Shown one piece after another: positions 1 to 9,991 of a stretch of DNA of 64,000 bases (position 1 is its first letter; each line of letters starts with the position of its first letter). The stretch is from Acetobacteraceae bacterium (GTDB lineage Bacteria; Pseudomonadota; Alphaproteobacteria; Acetobacterales; Acetobacteraceae). A program made the translations under genes and the position numbers. Below the pieces are notes generated by a model. The model saw only the letters and a program-made list of their open reading frames with translations, was not told where the DNA came from and did no database searches. Location of the stretch: the NCBI GenBank assembly GCA_947475245.1, contig CANJLW010000004.1:161568-225567 (forward strand). The letters are read 5' to 3'.

Positions 1-1236
1 CTGCCACGCATTGCCCTTGGTATAATCCGATGTGGCGAAGCCCGGCATCGTATAGGCATGAATATTGGACCGAGGCAGGCCGAGCCGATCGAACGCCTGC
101 GCGCACACGATCAACGCCTGCGTCGAATCCAACCCACCGGAAATTCCGATCGTGACGCTCTTTAACCCCGTCGCGCTCAGCCGCTGCATCAGGCCGGACA
201 CCTGTATACTATAGGCCTCGTAACAATCCTGCTCCAACCGCGCGACGTCCGCCGGCACGAATGGAAACCGCTCGTAACGACGCAGAAACCCCACATCGCC
301 CATCGGCGGGTCCAGCCGGAACGTCACCGTGCGAAACGCCCGCTTATGCCGACGTCGGTTCGTATCGAACGAACCCATCTGCAAACGCTCCTGCCGCAGC
401 AGGCCAATGTCGATATCCGCGATCGCGGCCCGATCCTCGGTCGGGAAACGCTCGGTCTCCGCCAGCAACGCGCCGTTCTCGAACACCGACGCCTGACCGT
501 CCCACGCCAGATCCGTGGTCGATTCCCCCGCCCCGGCGGCGGCATAGACATAGGCCGCCAGACAGCGCGCCGATTGCGACTGGCACAGCAGGCGGCGAGT
601 CTCGGCCTTACCCACCGTAATGTTGCTGGCGGACAAATTCGCCAGCACCGTCGCCCCACCCACCGCCGCTTCCCCGCTGGGAGGGTTCGGCACCCATACA
701 TCCTCACAAATCTCGGCATGCACGACGAAATCCCGCACATCGTCGGCGGCGAACAACAAATCCGTCCCAAACGGCGCGTCATGCCGACCGATCGCGATCG
801 ACCCGCCGTCGGACCCGTCGCCGCTCACGAAATGCCTGGGCTCGTAGAACTCGCGATAGTTCGGCAAGTGAATCTTCGGCACCACGCCCAACAACCGTCC
901 GCGATGAATCGCCAACGCGCAGTTGTACAACGCCCCAAGATGACGGATCGGCGCGCCCACCAGCAGCAGAGGCATCAGATCGGCCGATCCCGCGATCACC
1001 GTCTCGATCCCAACCTCCACGGCATCCAGCAAGGCGTGCTGTTGCAACAGATCGCCGATGGAATACCCGGACAATCCAAGCTCGGGAAACACCGCCAGCG
1101 CGACCGATTGCGCGTCGCAATGGCGCGCCATCGCCAGAATGGTCGCGGCGTTCGTCGCCGGATCGGCGAGCGACGTCCGTGTCGTACAGGCGGCGACACG
1201 GGCGAAGCCGTGCCGATACAGCGATCGAAAGCTCAT
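1..1236 (-). CDS. nadE: Glutamine-dependent NAD+ synthetase (C-terminus beyond window)
   Basis: The enzyme amidates nicotinate adenine dinucleotide to NAD+, using ammonia released from glutamine. The reading frame is open from the ATG at 1236 to base 1 (412 codons), so the stop lies outside the window. Residues 1-280 form a nitrilase-type glutaminase domain; the expected triad is visible as Glu52 (PELGLSGYS), Lys121 (VVPKIHLPNY) and Cys177 (AEICEDVWVP). The start of the synthetase domain is seen near residue 360 as the P-loop ISGGLDST. The family is usually about 680 residues, so some 270 residues are missing. It is divergent from the ABC exporter, with about 100 bases between the starts. Confidence 0.95.
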   Translation of the reverse strand, partial: MSFRSLYRHGFARVAACTTRTSLADPATNAATILAMARHCDAQSVALAVFPELGLSGYSIGDLLQQHALLDAVEVGIETVIAGSADLMPLLLVGAPIRHLGALYNCALAIHRGRLLGVVPKIHLPNYREFYEPRHFVSGDGSDGGSIAIGRHDAPFGTDLLFAADDVRDFVVHAEICEDVWVPNPPSGEAAVGGATVLANLSASNITVGKAETRRLLCQSQSARCLAAYVYAAAGAGESTTDLAWDGQASVFENGALLAETERFPTEDRAAIADIDIGLLRQERLQMGSFDTNRRRHKRAFRTVTFRLDPPMGDVGFLRRYERFPFVPADVARLEQDCYEAYSIQVSGLMQRLSATGLKSVTIGISGGLDSTQALIVCAQAFDRLGLPRSNIHAYTMPGFATSDYTKGNAWQ

Positions 1237-1339
1237 GCCCCCACTATGACGCGCCCGTCGCCTTTTCACCACCGGCGCCGCTTTCCCGACACAGAGTCGA
1301 GCGAATATGCGCCCGCAGCACCCAAGCCGAGGACACACG

Positions 1340-3100
1340 ATGCGTTTCCTGCGAGTCTATAGCCGCGTGCTGCACCTGCTCGGGCGCGACCTTCGACTCG
1401 CGGGCCTGCTCGCCCTCGCCAACCTGGCAGTCGCGGGTCTGCAATTCCTCGACCCGCTGCTGTTCGGGCGCATGGTCAATCTGCTGGCCGCCTCCGACAC
1501 CATGGCACCCAAGGCCCTGTGGTCCGACGCCGCCATGCTGCTGGGATTCTGGGGGATGGTCGGGGTCGGCGGCATCGTCTGCAACATCGGCGTCGCGCTG
1601 CAAACGGAGCGTCTGGCCCATCGCCACCGCCTCGCCGCCATGCACCGGTATTTCGGCCACGTGCTCAGCCTGCCGCCCGCCTTTCACGGCGACACCCAGT
1701 CGGGCCGGGTCATCAAGACCATGCTCTCCGGCACCGACGGCCTGTTCGGCACCTGGCTCGTGTTCTTCCGCGATCAACTTTCCACCATTCTTTCCGCCGT
1801 CGTGCTGCTGCCGTTGACGCTGTTGCTGAACTGGCGCCTGGGGCTGGTGCTGATCGTGCTGGTGCTGGTCTTCCTGGCCGTCACCGCGCTGGTGATCCGC
1901 AAGACCGAACAGGGACAGCGCGAGGTAGAGCATTACAACTCCACCCTGTCCGGTTCGGCGCAGGACGCGTTGACCAACGTCGTGGTCGTGCAGGCCTTCA
2001 CCCGGCTGGGGTCGGAATCCCGCATGTTCGGCGACATCGCCAACCAGATCATCCACCACCAGTTCCCGGTGCTGAACTGGTGGGCGCTTTTGAACGTCAT
2101 GACTCGCGCCTCCAGCACTCTGTCCGTCATCACCATCGTCGGTATCGGTACCTGGCTCCACGTGTCGGGCCTTGCCTCCGTGGGCGAAATCGTCAGCTTC
2201 ATGGGATTTGCCATGCTGCTGATCGGGCGGCTGGAATCCGCCACATCGTTCGTCGCATCCCTGTTCTTTCGCCTTCCGGCGCTGGAGGACTTCTTCGCGG
2301 TGCTCGACGCGTGCAGCAGCGTGCCGGAAGCGGCGAATGCCGCGACTCTGGTGGCACCGCATGGCGGCGTGGTGTTCGATCGAGTCTGCTTCGCCTACCC
2401 CGGCGGCGCCGATGTCGTGAACGATCTGTCGTTCACCGCCCCGCCCGGCAGTTGCATCGCCCTGGTCGGCCAAACCGGCGCGGGCAAATCCACCGCCATG
2501 GCGCTGTTGCAACGCCTCTGGGACCCGACCGGCGGCACCATCTCGATTGACGGTCAGGACCTGCGCGACGTTACTCTGGACTCATTACGTGCCCATATTG
2601 GCATCGTGTTTCAGGAGAGCATGCTGTTCAACCGGTCCATCCGCGACAATCTGCTGGTCGGCAAGCCCGACGCGACGGATGCCGAACTGGAACAGGCCTG
2701 CCGCATGGCCGATGCGCACGAGTTCATTGTTCGTCAACCCGCCGGCTACAACACGATGATCGGGGAGCGCGGCACCACGCTGTCGGGCGGGCAACGCCAA
2801 CGTCTCGCCATCGCACGGGCGCTGTTGAAAAACCCGCCGATCCTGATCCTGGACGAAGCAACGAGCGCGCTTGACGCCGCGACCGAAGCGCGCGTCGCCC
2901 GTGCCCTGAAGACCCTGATGGCCGGTCGCACCACCTTTATCATTGCCCATCGCCTGTCCACCGTGCGCGACGCGAACGAAATCCTGGTGTTCGATGGCGG
3001 ACGCATCGTCGAACAGGGCAGCTTCACCGCGCTGCTGCGCCAGAACGGTCGCTTCGCCGAACTGGTCGCCACCCAACTCGCGCCGGCGACGGCGGCATAG
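1340..3100 (+). CDS. ndvA: NdvA/ChvA-like ABC exporter (fused membrane and ATPase domains)
   Basis: This is a half-transporter of 586 residues: an N-terminal six-helix membrane domain (about residues 1-310), then an ATPase domain with Walker A GQTGAGKST (377-385), signature LSGGQ (481-485) and Walker B ILDEA (Asp505-Glu506). The N-terminus (MRFLRVYSRVLHLLG) and the ATPase phrases AHEFIVRQP and ALLKNPPILILDEATSALD are characteristic of the NdvA/ChvA group, which exports cyclic beta-1,2-glucan to the periplasm. No glucan synthase (ndvB) is visible here, so the substrate is inferred. I chose the ATG at 1340 because GAGGA lies about 7 bases upstream; an ATG at 1307 would add 11 atypical residues. 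Confidence 0.85.
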   Translation: MRFLRVYSRVLHLLGRDLRLAGLLALANLAVAGLQFLDPLLFGRMVNLLAASDTMAPKALWSDAAMLLGFWGMVGVGGIVCNIGVALQTERLAHRHRLAAMHRYFGHVLSLPPAFHGDTQSGRVIKTMLSGTDGLFGTWLVFFRDQLSTILSAVVLLPLTLLLNWRLGLVLIVLVLVFLAVTALVIRKTEQGQREVEHYNSTLSGSAQDALTNVVVVQAFTRLGSESRMFGDIANQIIHHQFPVLNWWALLNVMTRASSTLSVITIVGIGTWLHVSGLASVGEIVSFMGFAMLLIGRLESATSFVASLFFRLPALEDFFAVLDACSSVPEAANAATLVAPHGGVVFDRVCFAYPGGADVVNDLSFTAPPGSCIALVGQTGAGKSTAMALLQRLWDPTGGTISIDGQDLRDVTLDSLRAHIGIVFQESMLFNRSIRDNLLVGKPDATDAELEQACRMADAHEFIVRQPAGYNTMIGERGTTLSGGQRQRLAIARALLKNPPILILDEATSALDAATEARVARALKTLMAGRTTFIIAHRLSTVRDANEILVFDGGRIVEQGSFTALLRQNGRFAELVATQLAPATAA

Positions 3101-3214
3101 ACCTATCGGAAACTGTTGCGCCGCGCCCTACGACACGCGCAAACTAACCGCCCGGGCGCCCGATCCAGCGATCCCCATCAAAACGCGCCCACCGGATACC
3201 AGGGAGGATGCGTC

Positions 3215-3649
3215 ATGACAGTCGCGGCAATCCTGAAACACAAAGGCTATCAGGTCGCCACGGTCGACCCCGCCGCAAGGGTCCGCCACATCGCCGCGAT
3301 CCTGACCGAACGCAAGATCGGCGCGGTCCTGGTAATGGATGCGACCGAACAACTGCTGGGCATCGTCAGCGAACGCGATATCGTCCGCGCATTGTTCGCC
3401 AATGACACGGCAACCCTGGACATGACAGCGGGCCAGTTGATGACCCGCGCCGTCCAGGTCGCCCGGACGGACACCACAATCGCAGAGGCCATGCACATGA
3501 TGACCGCCGGGCGCTTCCGCCACCTACCGGTGGTCGATCGCGGCGTCGTCATCGGCATTGTCAGCATCGGTGACGTGGTCAAGGCCCGCATCATGCAGCA
3601 GGAGAACGAGGTGGATAGCCTCCGCGCCTATGTCTCCGGCTCCGGCTGA
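3215..3649 (+). CDS. Two-CBS-domain protein
   Basis: A 144-residue protein made almost entirely of a tandem CBS pair (about residues 8-65 and 75-135), with the repeated pattern GAVLVMD.. / GIVSERDIVRAL and HLPVVDRGVVIGIVSIGDVVK. Such stand-alone pairs usually bind adenine nucleotides and act as regulators; the partner is not evident from the neighbours. GGGAGG lies just upstream of the ATG at 3215, which supports this start over a TTG at 3116. It follows the exporter by 114 bases and may be transcribed with it. Confidence 0.9.
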   Translation: MTVAAILKHKGYQVATVDPAARVRHIAAILTERKIGAVLVMDATEQLLGIVSERDIVRALFANDTATLDMTAGQLMTRAVQVARTDTTIAEAMHMMTAGRFRHLPVVDRGVVIGIVSIGDVVKARIMQQENEVDSLRAYVSGSG

Positions 3650-3664
3650 CCCCACCCGTCGCGA

Positions 3665-4249
<585 letters not shown>

Positions 4250-4561
4250 TTACCGCTCGTAGGCGGGTATCTCTCGCCACCGTCGGTAGCAAACCGCAAC
4301 CTGGGGATAATACCCAGGCGGATCGTCGCACACATAGTAAAACCGTGTCATCGAGTAACCACCATAGGGATAGGTCAACTGATCGGGCCGCCAGGACCAC
4401 CCGCCGCCGCGACGCCCATGCAGACCGGTATCCCTGCTCGGCGGGTAATGCAGTCCAAGTTCGCCGCGATGCGCGTACTCGCCAAATGCGTCACGCGCAT
4501 CGGCCGGCGCGGCCAGCGCGGCCGCAAGGCCAACGATCGGCACAATGCATAGGACGTTCAT
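4250..4561 (-). CDS. Small secreted Tyr/Arg-rich protein of unknown function
   Basis: 103 residues with an N-terminal signal peptide (MNVLCIVPIVGLAAALAAPADA, cleavage likely after ADA). The mature part has no domain I recognise; it is rich in Tyr, Gly and Arg and has two Cys (in YYVCDDPPG and VAVCYRR) that could form a disulfide. It is upstream of the glycine-zipper lipoprotein on the same strand, suggesting a shared envelope role. Confidence 0.65.
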   Translation of the reverse strand: MNVLCIVPIVGLAAALAAPADARDAFGEYAHRGELGLHYPPSRDTGLHGRRGGGWSWRPDQLTYPYGGYSMTRFYYVCDDPPGYYPQVAVCYRRWREIPAYER

Positions 4562-4625
4562 CGGGGTCGCTTCCTGTTCGGGAAGACAACCCTGACTCCG
4601 GAAGGTTAAGAATCCGTGAAGTGCG

Positions 4626-5762
4626 TCACAGCATCCGCTGCAAAATCAGCTTCTGCACATCCGACGTGCCCTCATAAATCTGGCACACTCGCACGTCGCG
4701 ATAGATCCGCTCCACCGGGTAATCCGACAGGAATCCATACCCGCCCAATGTCTGGATCGCGGTCGTGCACACGGCTTCCGCGGCTTCGGAGGCGAACAGC
4801 TTCGCCATGCAGGCCGCTTCCAGCGCCGGCTTGCCTTCCGCCTTCAGACGCGCCGCGAACAGCGTCAATTGCCGAGCGGCTTCGAGCTTGGTCTTGGCTT
4901 CGGCGAGGCGGAAGCCGACGGCCTGGAAGTCGATGATCGCACCGCCAAACGCCTTACGCTCGCGGGCATAGTTAATCGCGTAATCAAGCGCCGACCGCGC
5001 CATGCCGACGCTTTGCGCGGCAATGCCGATCCGCCCGGATTCCAGCGTGGACAGAGCAATTTTATAGCCCTCTCCTTCCGCGCCGATCCGCTGATCTTCC
5101 GGCACTTCCACGTCAGTGAAGGTCAGCGCGCAGGTGTCCGACGCCTTTTGCCCCAATTTTTCTTCCGTCCGCGCGACGGCGAAGCCAGGGTGAGTCTTGT
5201 CGATGACAAACGCCGACAGGCCACGCTTGCCCGCCGACGGATCGGTCACCGCGAAAAACACGATGCTGCCGGGATGCGTGGCATTGCTGATGAACTGCTT
5301 GGCGCCGTTGACGATATACTTGTCGCCCTTCTTCACGGCCCGGGTCTTCAGGTTCGAAGCGTCCGAACCTGCCTGTGGCTCCGTCAACCCGAAGGAGCCG
5401 ACATGCTCGCCGGTCGCCAGTTTGCGCAGCCAGCGATCCTTCTGCGCATCGTTGCCGTAATTGCCGATCACGATGCAGGTGGGGGAGTTGTGCACCGACA
5501 CCATGGTGGACACGGAACCGTCGCCCGCCGCGATTTCCTCCAGGGCCATCGCATAGGTAACGGGATCGATCTCGCTGCCATCCCAGTCCGCGGAGGTCGT
5601 GGCCCCGAAAATCCCGAGATCGCCCAGTTCACGGATGATCTCCGGCTCGATCCGGGCTTTCTTCTCACGGTCCGCGGCGTGCGGGGCCAGGCGCTCCTGC
5701 GAGAAGCGACGGACCATATCGACGATCATCGTGTCGCCGGTGGGGGAGATGCTGTCTGGCAT
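4626..5762 (-). CDS. Acyl-CoA dehydrogenase
   Basis: A 378-residue FAD enzyme that introduces the alpha,beta double bond into an acyl-CoA and passes electrons to ETF. It has the typical layout: N-terminal helical domain, middle beta-domain with FGLTEPQAGSD and FISNATHPG, and C-terminal helical domain with RKAFGG and ALQTLGGYGF-like motifs. The sequence CQIYEGTSDVQ near the C-terminus carries the usual catalytic Glu of short/medium-chain members. The chain-length preference cannot be read from the sequence. The ATG at 5762 fits the family N-terminus; a longer frame to 5828 adds unrelated residues. It follows coxG-like and ThDP genes on the same strand. Confidence 0.9.
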   Translation of the reverse strand: MPDSISPTGDTMIVDMVRRFSQERLAPHAADREKKARIEPEIIRELGDLGIFGATTSADWDGSEIDPVTYAMALEEIAAGDGSVSTMVSVHNSPTCIVIGNYGNDAQKDRWLRKLATGEHVGSFGLTEPQAGSDASNLKTRAVKKGDKYIVNGAKQFISNATHPGSIVFFAVTDPSAGKRGLSAFVIDKTHPGFAVARTEEKLGQKASDTCALTFTDVEVPEDQRIGAEGEGYKIALSTLESGRIGIAAQSVGMARSALDYAINYARERKAFGGAIIDFQAVGFRLAEAKTKLEAARQLTLFAARLKAEGKPALEAACMAKLFASEAAEAVCTTAIQTLGGYGFLSDYPVERIYRDVRVCQIYEGTSDVQKLILQRML

Positions 5763-5894
5763 GGTACGCCTCGTGCGGTGAGTATTACAGCAAGGTTTAA
5801 CCCGCCGACGGGTGCGGGTGAACCCCAAGGGTCCGAGCCGAACGTAAACAGTCAGCGCGCCTGACGATCGAAACCGCGCAGGCTACACCAACCC

Positions 5895-6557
5895 CTATCG
5901 CCCAATCCCAAACCACCTGGCGATCTGCGCGAACTGCGCCTTGATCACCGCCCATATCAGTGTGTGCGCCGCCAGAGGCACAGGCTCCGCCGGCGGAGGA
6001 GCCGGACGCGGTGGCGGCGACACGGCGGCAACAACGGGCGCGACGATCGCATCGTCCGTTACCGCCGCCACCACCGGTTCAACTGCAACCTCGGGCACGT
6101 CGTCCTTGGCGAACTCCGCCGCGCAACGCTTGGCGAAGTCGGCCATGATCAGGTTCGCCACCGCGATGCCGCCCGTCTTGGCGAAATCCGCCAGGACGCC
6201 GCCCAACTCGGCATCGGACACGATCTTGACCAGCGTCGTCGGTGTCGCCGCGGCAAGATCGTCGTGCAGGCTGAATGTCACCTTCACGCCGATTCGGGCG
6301 GCCCGCATGTCGGCCGCCCCGCGCCCCGTCACCACCCCGGTCAGGTTGTCGAAGTCAAACTCGCAGGTTGCCTTACCCTTGAAGTTAATCCTCTTCGGCC
6401 CAAACGACACCACCATCGCACCGGGCCATGTCCCGTCCTCGGCCTGCGGTTCCAGCAATGCGCCGGGCATGCAGCTTGCCATGCGCGGTATGTCGGCAAA
6501 GCGACGGATGACATCCGCCGCCTTGCCGGGAACCCGGAGTTCTCCTTCGAAATGCAT
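5895..6557 (-). CDS. CoxG-like SRPBCC-family protein
   Basis: 220 residues. Residues 1-150 match the carbon-monoxide-dehydrogenase subunit G family (SRPBCC fold): MHFEGELRVPGKAADVIRRF at the start, then CMPGALLEP and KFKGKAT-like segments. CoxG recruits CO dehydrogenase to the membrane; homologues accompany many other oxidoreductases. A Pro/Ala linker (about 150-195) leads to a C-terminal amphipathic or membrane-contact segment (HTLIWAVIKAQFAQIARWFG). It starts 6 bases after the ThDP enzyme, so the two are probably co-translated. No cox structural genes are nearby, so a role with the ThDP enzyme or acyl-CoA dehydrogenase is only inferred. Confidence 0.8.
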   Translation of the reverse strand: MHFEGELRVPGKAADVIRRFADIPRMASCMPGALLEPQAEDGTWPGAMVVSFGPKRINFKGKATCEFDFDNLTGVVTGRGAADMRAARIGVKVTFSLHDDLAAATPTTLVKIVSDAELGGVLADFAKTGGIAVANLIMADFAKRCAAEFAKDDVPEVAVEPVVAAVTDDAIVAPVVAAVSPPPRPAPPPAEPVPLAAHTLIWAVIKAQFAQIARWFGIGR

Positions 6558-6563
6558 CGCAGC

Positions 6564-8234
6564 TTATTTCACGGGACGCAGCAGCGGCGCCTTGCTCGGG
6601 ATCCCGTAATACACTTTGCCATGCGGATCGCTCGGCGTCGTCGGGGAAACCCGCGCGTCGATCAGATACAGCCCGCCCTTGCGCAGACCTTCCTGAATCG
6701 CGCCCGGCAGGTCGCTTTCCTTCGTCAGCAACACACCGTCGCCGCCGAACGCCTTGGCGATCGCCACGAAATCCGGCGAGTCCCAATGCGACTGCCCCAT
6801 CTCGAAGCCCTTCGGCACCAGCTTATGCACTTCCGCGCCATACCCGCCGTCGTTCCACACGATCAGCACCATCTGCTGCTTGAAGCGCGTGACCGTATCC
6901 AGCTCCTGGATATGGAACAGCATGCTGCCGTCACCCTCAATCACGATATGCGGACGGCCCGGATTGCCCGCGCCGGTGCCGATCGCCAGCGGCAGACCCT
7001 GTCCCACCGCGCCGAACTGGTACGAGAACTGGATTTCCGCGCCCTTCGGCAGAGCGGTGTACATCGCGGGGAACGAGAAGAAATGCCCCGCGCCGCAGGT
7101 CACCAGACAATTCTCCGGCAAGCCGTAAGCGATGTAATGGCCGACCGCGCGCGGATCCAGGCCATCGGCCGGCGCATCGAATTTGTGCGCCGGCGCGTCC
7201 AGAATCGCCCGCGTTTCGGCATTGCGATAGCCTTCGCTGCGGACCTGACGGGTTTCCAGCGCCTCGCTGATCGCCGCCACGCTCCTGCGCGCGTCGCCCT
7301 GCACGAACAGGCCCGGGATCACGCCGATTTCCTCGGGCATCGGCTTGATGTCGATGCGCGCCACTTCCGCGCCGGGGAACAGCAGCCCGCCTTCGGTCGT
7401 GTAGTAACCAAGCTCCGCGCCGACACCCAGGACGAAGTCGGCTTCGGCCAGCAGTTGTTCCGACGGTTCCGACGCAAAGGCACCTGCGATGCCGACATCC
7501 CATGCCTCTCCGGCGAAGTACCCCTTGCCTTGCAGCGACGTCGCCAGGATCGCGCCGACCCGATCGGCCAGACGGATGATCTCCTCCCGCGCGCCGGACG
7601 CGATCGCGCCCTTGCCGGCGATGATCACCGGCCGCTTCGCCGCCGCCAGCTTTTCCACGACCGGTGCCAGCACGTCGGGATGCGGGTTCATCACGCGCGG
7701 CGGCAGGAAATCGGTGGAAGGACGATACTCGAAGTCCCAGTCGAACTCGCGGTCCTGCAAGTCCATGTTCAGGTTCAGTACGACCGGCACGCGGTGCACG
7801 CGGGCGGTATAGAACGCCTCGGCAATTTCCTCGGCCATGTTGTCGATGCTGGTGACGGTATGAAACCGCGCCGCACAGGCTTCCGTGAACCGCTTCTGGT
7901 CCATCGATTGAGTCTTGTTCTTCGCGCCCGGATCGATCTCTCCGGTGATCAGCACCATCTGCGAACGATTGCGCGCGGCGATCATCAGCGTCGTGCCGCA
8001 CTGCGTCAGACCGGGTCCGCAGGTGACCATGGCCACGCCTACTTTACCGGTGGTGCGGGAATAACCGTCCGCCATCGACACGGCCGCGGCTTCATGCCGA
8101 GCGGAAATGATCTTGAAACCCTCGTGTTTGACGAGAGAGCCCCAGAGCCACATGTTCCCGTCGCCCATCAGGCCGAACATATCCAGGCAGCCTTCCGCGA
8201 TCAGGGCCTGGGCAATCGCCTCATATACTTTCAT
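6564..8234 (-). CDS. Thiamine-diphosphate-dependent enzyme (acetolactate synthase/benzoylformate decarboxylase superfamily)
   Basis: 556 residues with the three-domain layout of ThDP enzymes. The N-terminal PYR domain has the cofactor-activating Glu in SARHEAAAVSMADGY; the middle domain has the VIIAGKGAIASG pattern; the C-terminal PP domain has the GDGSM...WNDGGYG ThDP/Mg motif (about residues 435-470). These enzymes decarboxylate or ligate 2-oxoacids. It is not an anabolic acetolactate synthase by context, since no small subunit is present; oxalyl-CoA-, sulfopyruvate- or benzoylformate-type reactions are all possible. It is transcribed after the TRAP binding protein (47-base gap) and before the CoxG-like gene. 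Confidence 0.85.
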   Translation of the reverse strand: MKVYEAIAQALIAEGCLDMFGLMGDGNMWLWGSLVKHEGFKIISARHEAAAVSMADGYSRTTGKVGVAMVTCGPGLTQCGTTLMIAARNRSQMVLITGEIDPGAKNKTQSMDQKRFTEACAARFHTVTSIDNMAEEIAEAFYTARVHRVPVVLNLNMDLQDREFDWDFEYRPSTDFLPPRVMNPHPDVLAPVVEKLAAAKRPVIIAGKGAIASGAREEIIRLADRVGAILATSLQGKGYFAGEAWDVGIAGAFASEPSEQLLAEADFVLGVGAELGYYTTEGGLLFPGAEVARIDIKPMPEEIGVIPGLFVQGDARRSVAAISEALETRQVRSEGYRNAETRAILDAPAHKFDAPADGLDPRAVGHYIAYGLPENCLVTCGAGHFFSFPAMYTALPKGAEIQFSYQFGAVGQGLPLAIGTGAGNPGRPHIVIEGDGSMLFHIQELDTVTRFKQQMVLIVWNDGGYGAEVHKLVPKGFEMGQSHWDSPDFVAIAKAFGGDGVLLTKESDLPGAIQEGLRKGGLYLIDARVSPTTPSDPHGKVYYGIPSKAPLLRPVK

Positions 8235-8281
8235 TGGTGTTCATCCCCTTGTCTGAAATCACTATGCCACCCCGACGCCGG

Positions 8282-9292
8282 TCAGGCGAGGCGGCCGGTG
8301 AATTTTTCCAGCGCCGCCCACGGCTCCTCCCCGAAGCGCGCGCGTAACTCTTTGTAATAACCGGCCGTACGCAGTCGATCGCGAAAACTCAACTGATCGA
8401 TCGTCGCCACGATCATGCCCTGCGCCGACAGGAAATCCACCATGGCGAACTCCATTTGCGCGGAATCCTCCCGCTGCGCCAGCGCCGCGGCGTTCAGCGC
8501 GTCGGCCACGATCGGCTTGAACCGGTCTGGCAGGCGGTTCCATGTGTTGCCGTTCATGCACAGCCACTGCCCGTCCCAGACATGGTTGGTCAGCGCGCAG
8601 TCCGACTGCGCCTCGAAAAGTCGGGCCGCGACGATCAGCGGCAAGGGGCCTTCCTGGGCATCGACAATGCGTTCGCGCAAAGCCTGAACCAAGCTGCCCA
8701 ACGGCAGAGAGAGCGGCACCGCCTTGAATGCCCGGAAAAGCGTGACGAGATCGGTTTCCCCCGCGATCCGGATGCGCTGCCCGTCCAGATCGGCGGCGAC
8801 CCGCACCGGCTTGGCGCTACTGGTGATCTGGCGGAAGCCGAAGTCCAAACAGCGCTCCATCGCCACCAGCCCGACGCGGGAGGCGATCTGATCGCGCACC
8901 AGCTTGCCCAGCGCGCCGTCCATCGCCGGCCACAGCGCGTCGTATCCGGTGAAGGCGAATCCCGTCAGCGGCAACGCCGCGATTGCGATCGCCGAGGCAA
9001 GCGCCTGCCCGGTCACCGGCGTCATTTCCAAGGCACCGGAGCGCACCTGCCCCAGCAAGCCCATTTGATTACCGAGTTGGCTGTCACCGACGACGTTCAG
9101 TTCGATCCGCCCGCCGGATTCCCGCGCGATGGTCGCCGCCGCTTCAAGCAGGCGGACATGCAGTGGGAACGAGGCGGGGGCCGTGTGACCCAGCCGCCAG
9201 ACGAACTCCGCCGCGCGGGCATATTTCGGTAAGGCCGGCATCGCCAACGCGCCGGCTCCCGCGCTCAGCGCTCCGCGTCGAGTGATCTGCAT
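8282..9292 (-). CDS. TRAP-type substrate-binding protein (DctP family), orphan
   Basis: 336 residues. The N-terminus MQITRRGALSAGAGALAMPA has a twin-arginine-like RR pair and a hydrophobic stretch ending in ARAA, so it is exported. The mature part has DctP features: WRLGHTAPASFPLH at the start, LDGQRIRIAGE, and the Arg expected to contact a carboxylate in the middle. The usual DctQ/DctM membrane partners are absent from the window, so it either serves a distant permease or acts as a sensor. Its place before the ThDP gene suggests it captures that enzyme's organic-acid substrate (inference). Confidence 0.8.
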   Translation of the reverse strand: MQITRRGALSAGAGALAMPALPKYARAAEFVWRLGHTAPASFPLHVRLLEAAATIARESGGRIELNVVGDSQLGNQMGLLGQVRSGALEMTPVTGQALASAIAIAALPLTGFAFTGYDALWPAMDGALGKLVRDQIASRVGLVAMERCLDFGFRQITSSAKPVRVAADLDGQRIRIAGETDLVTLFRAFKAVPLSLPLGSLVQALRERIVDAQEGPLPLIVAARLFEAQSDCALTNHVWDGQWLCMNGNTWNRLPDRFKPIVADALNAAALAQREDSAQMEFAMVDFLSAQGMIVATIDQLSFRDRLRTAGYYKELRARFGEEPWAALEKFTGRLA

Positions 9293-9306
9293 GCGACGGC
9301 ATCCCT

Positions 9307-9990
9307 TCAGGGTTTCGACGGCACGCTCCGAAACCCGGTCGCGACCACGTACAGTTCGCTCGATCCCTTGCGGCTGGCGGGCGGCTTCGCGTGGCGCACC
9401 AACGCGAAATGCCGCCGCAACCGGTCCAGCATCTGCTTCTCCGACCCGCCCTGAAACACCTTGGCGACGAAGGAGCCGCCGTCGAGCAGCACGTCCTGCG
9501 CGAACGCCAGCGCCATGTCGGCAAGCGCCATGATGCGCAGATGGTCGGTCGCGTTATGACCGGTCGTGTTCGGCGCCATGTCGGACAGCACGAGATCGAC
9601 CTTGCCGCCGAGTTCGTTGGCCAGCCGCTCCGGCATCTCCGGATCGGTGAAGTCGCCCTGGATGATCGTCGCGCCCTCGATCGGATCAAATGCCAGAAGA
9701 TCGATCGCCAGCACCGACGCCGCGCCGCGCTTGGTCGCGACCTGCGTCCAGCCGCCCGGTGCCGCGCCCAGATCCAAGACCCGCGCGCCCTTGCGGATCA
9801 GTTTGAATTTATCGTCCAGTTCCAACAGCTTGAACGCGGCGCGGGACCGCCAGCCTTGCTCCTTGGCCGCCGCGACATAGGGGTCGTTCAACTGCCGCAT
9901 CAGCCAGCGCTGCGACGCGGGACTCCGACTCTTGGCCGTACGCAGCATGACCGACAGGCCACGCGACGTCGAAACAGGCGATTTACTCAT
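9307..9990 (-). CDS. rlmE: 23S rRNA (uridine-2'-O-) methyltransferase RlmE (FtsJ)
   Basis: 227 residues. It methylates the 2'-O of U2552 in the ribosomal A-loop, using SAM. The Rossmann SAM motif is VLDLGAAPGGWTQVA. The K-D-K-E catalytic tetrad is visible: Lys in RAAFKLLELD, Asp in VLSDMAPN, Lys in VAKVFQG and Glu in SSELYVVATG. The ATG at 9990 (MSKSPVST) overlaps the last bases of the gppA/ppx gene, which argues for translational coupling. The gppA-rlmE order is common in alphaproteobacteria. Confidence 0.95.
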   Translation of the reverse strand: MSKSPVSTSRGLSVMLRTAKSRSPASQRWLMRQLNDPYVAAAKEQGWRSRAAFKLLELDDKFKLIRKGARVLDLGAAPGGWTQVATKRGAASVLAIDLLAFDPIEGATIIQGDFTDPEMPERLANELGGKVDLVLSDMAPNTTGHNATDHLRIMALADMALAFAQDVLLDGGSFVAKVFQGGSEKQMLDRLRRHFALVRHAKPPASRKGSSELYVVATGFRSVPSKP

Positions 9991-9991
9991 G

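Noticed and set aside
1..1236. Frameshifted nadE, suggested by overlapping open frames on both strands
   Set aside because: A single uninterrupted frame from 1236 to base 1 keeps all glutaminase and P-loop residues.
5964..8357. 797-codon plus-strand frame
   Set aside because: Antisense to the CoxG-like and ThDP genes; Arg/His-rich with no domain.
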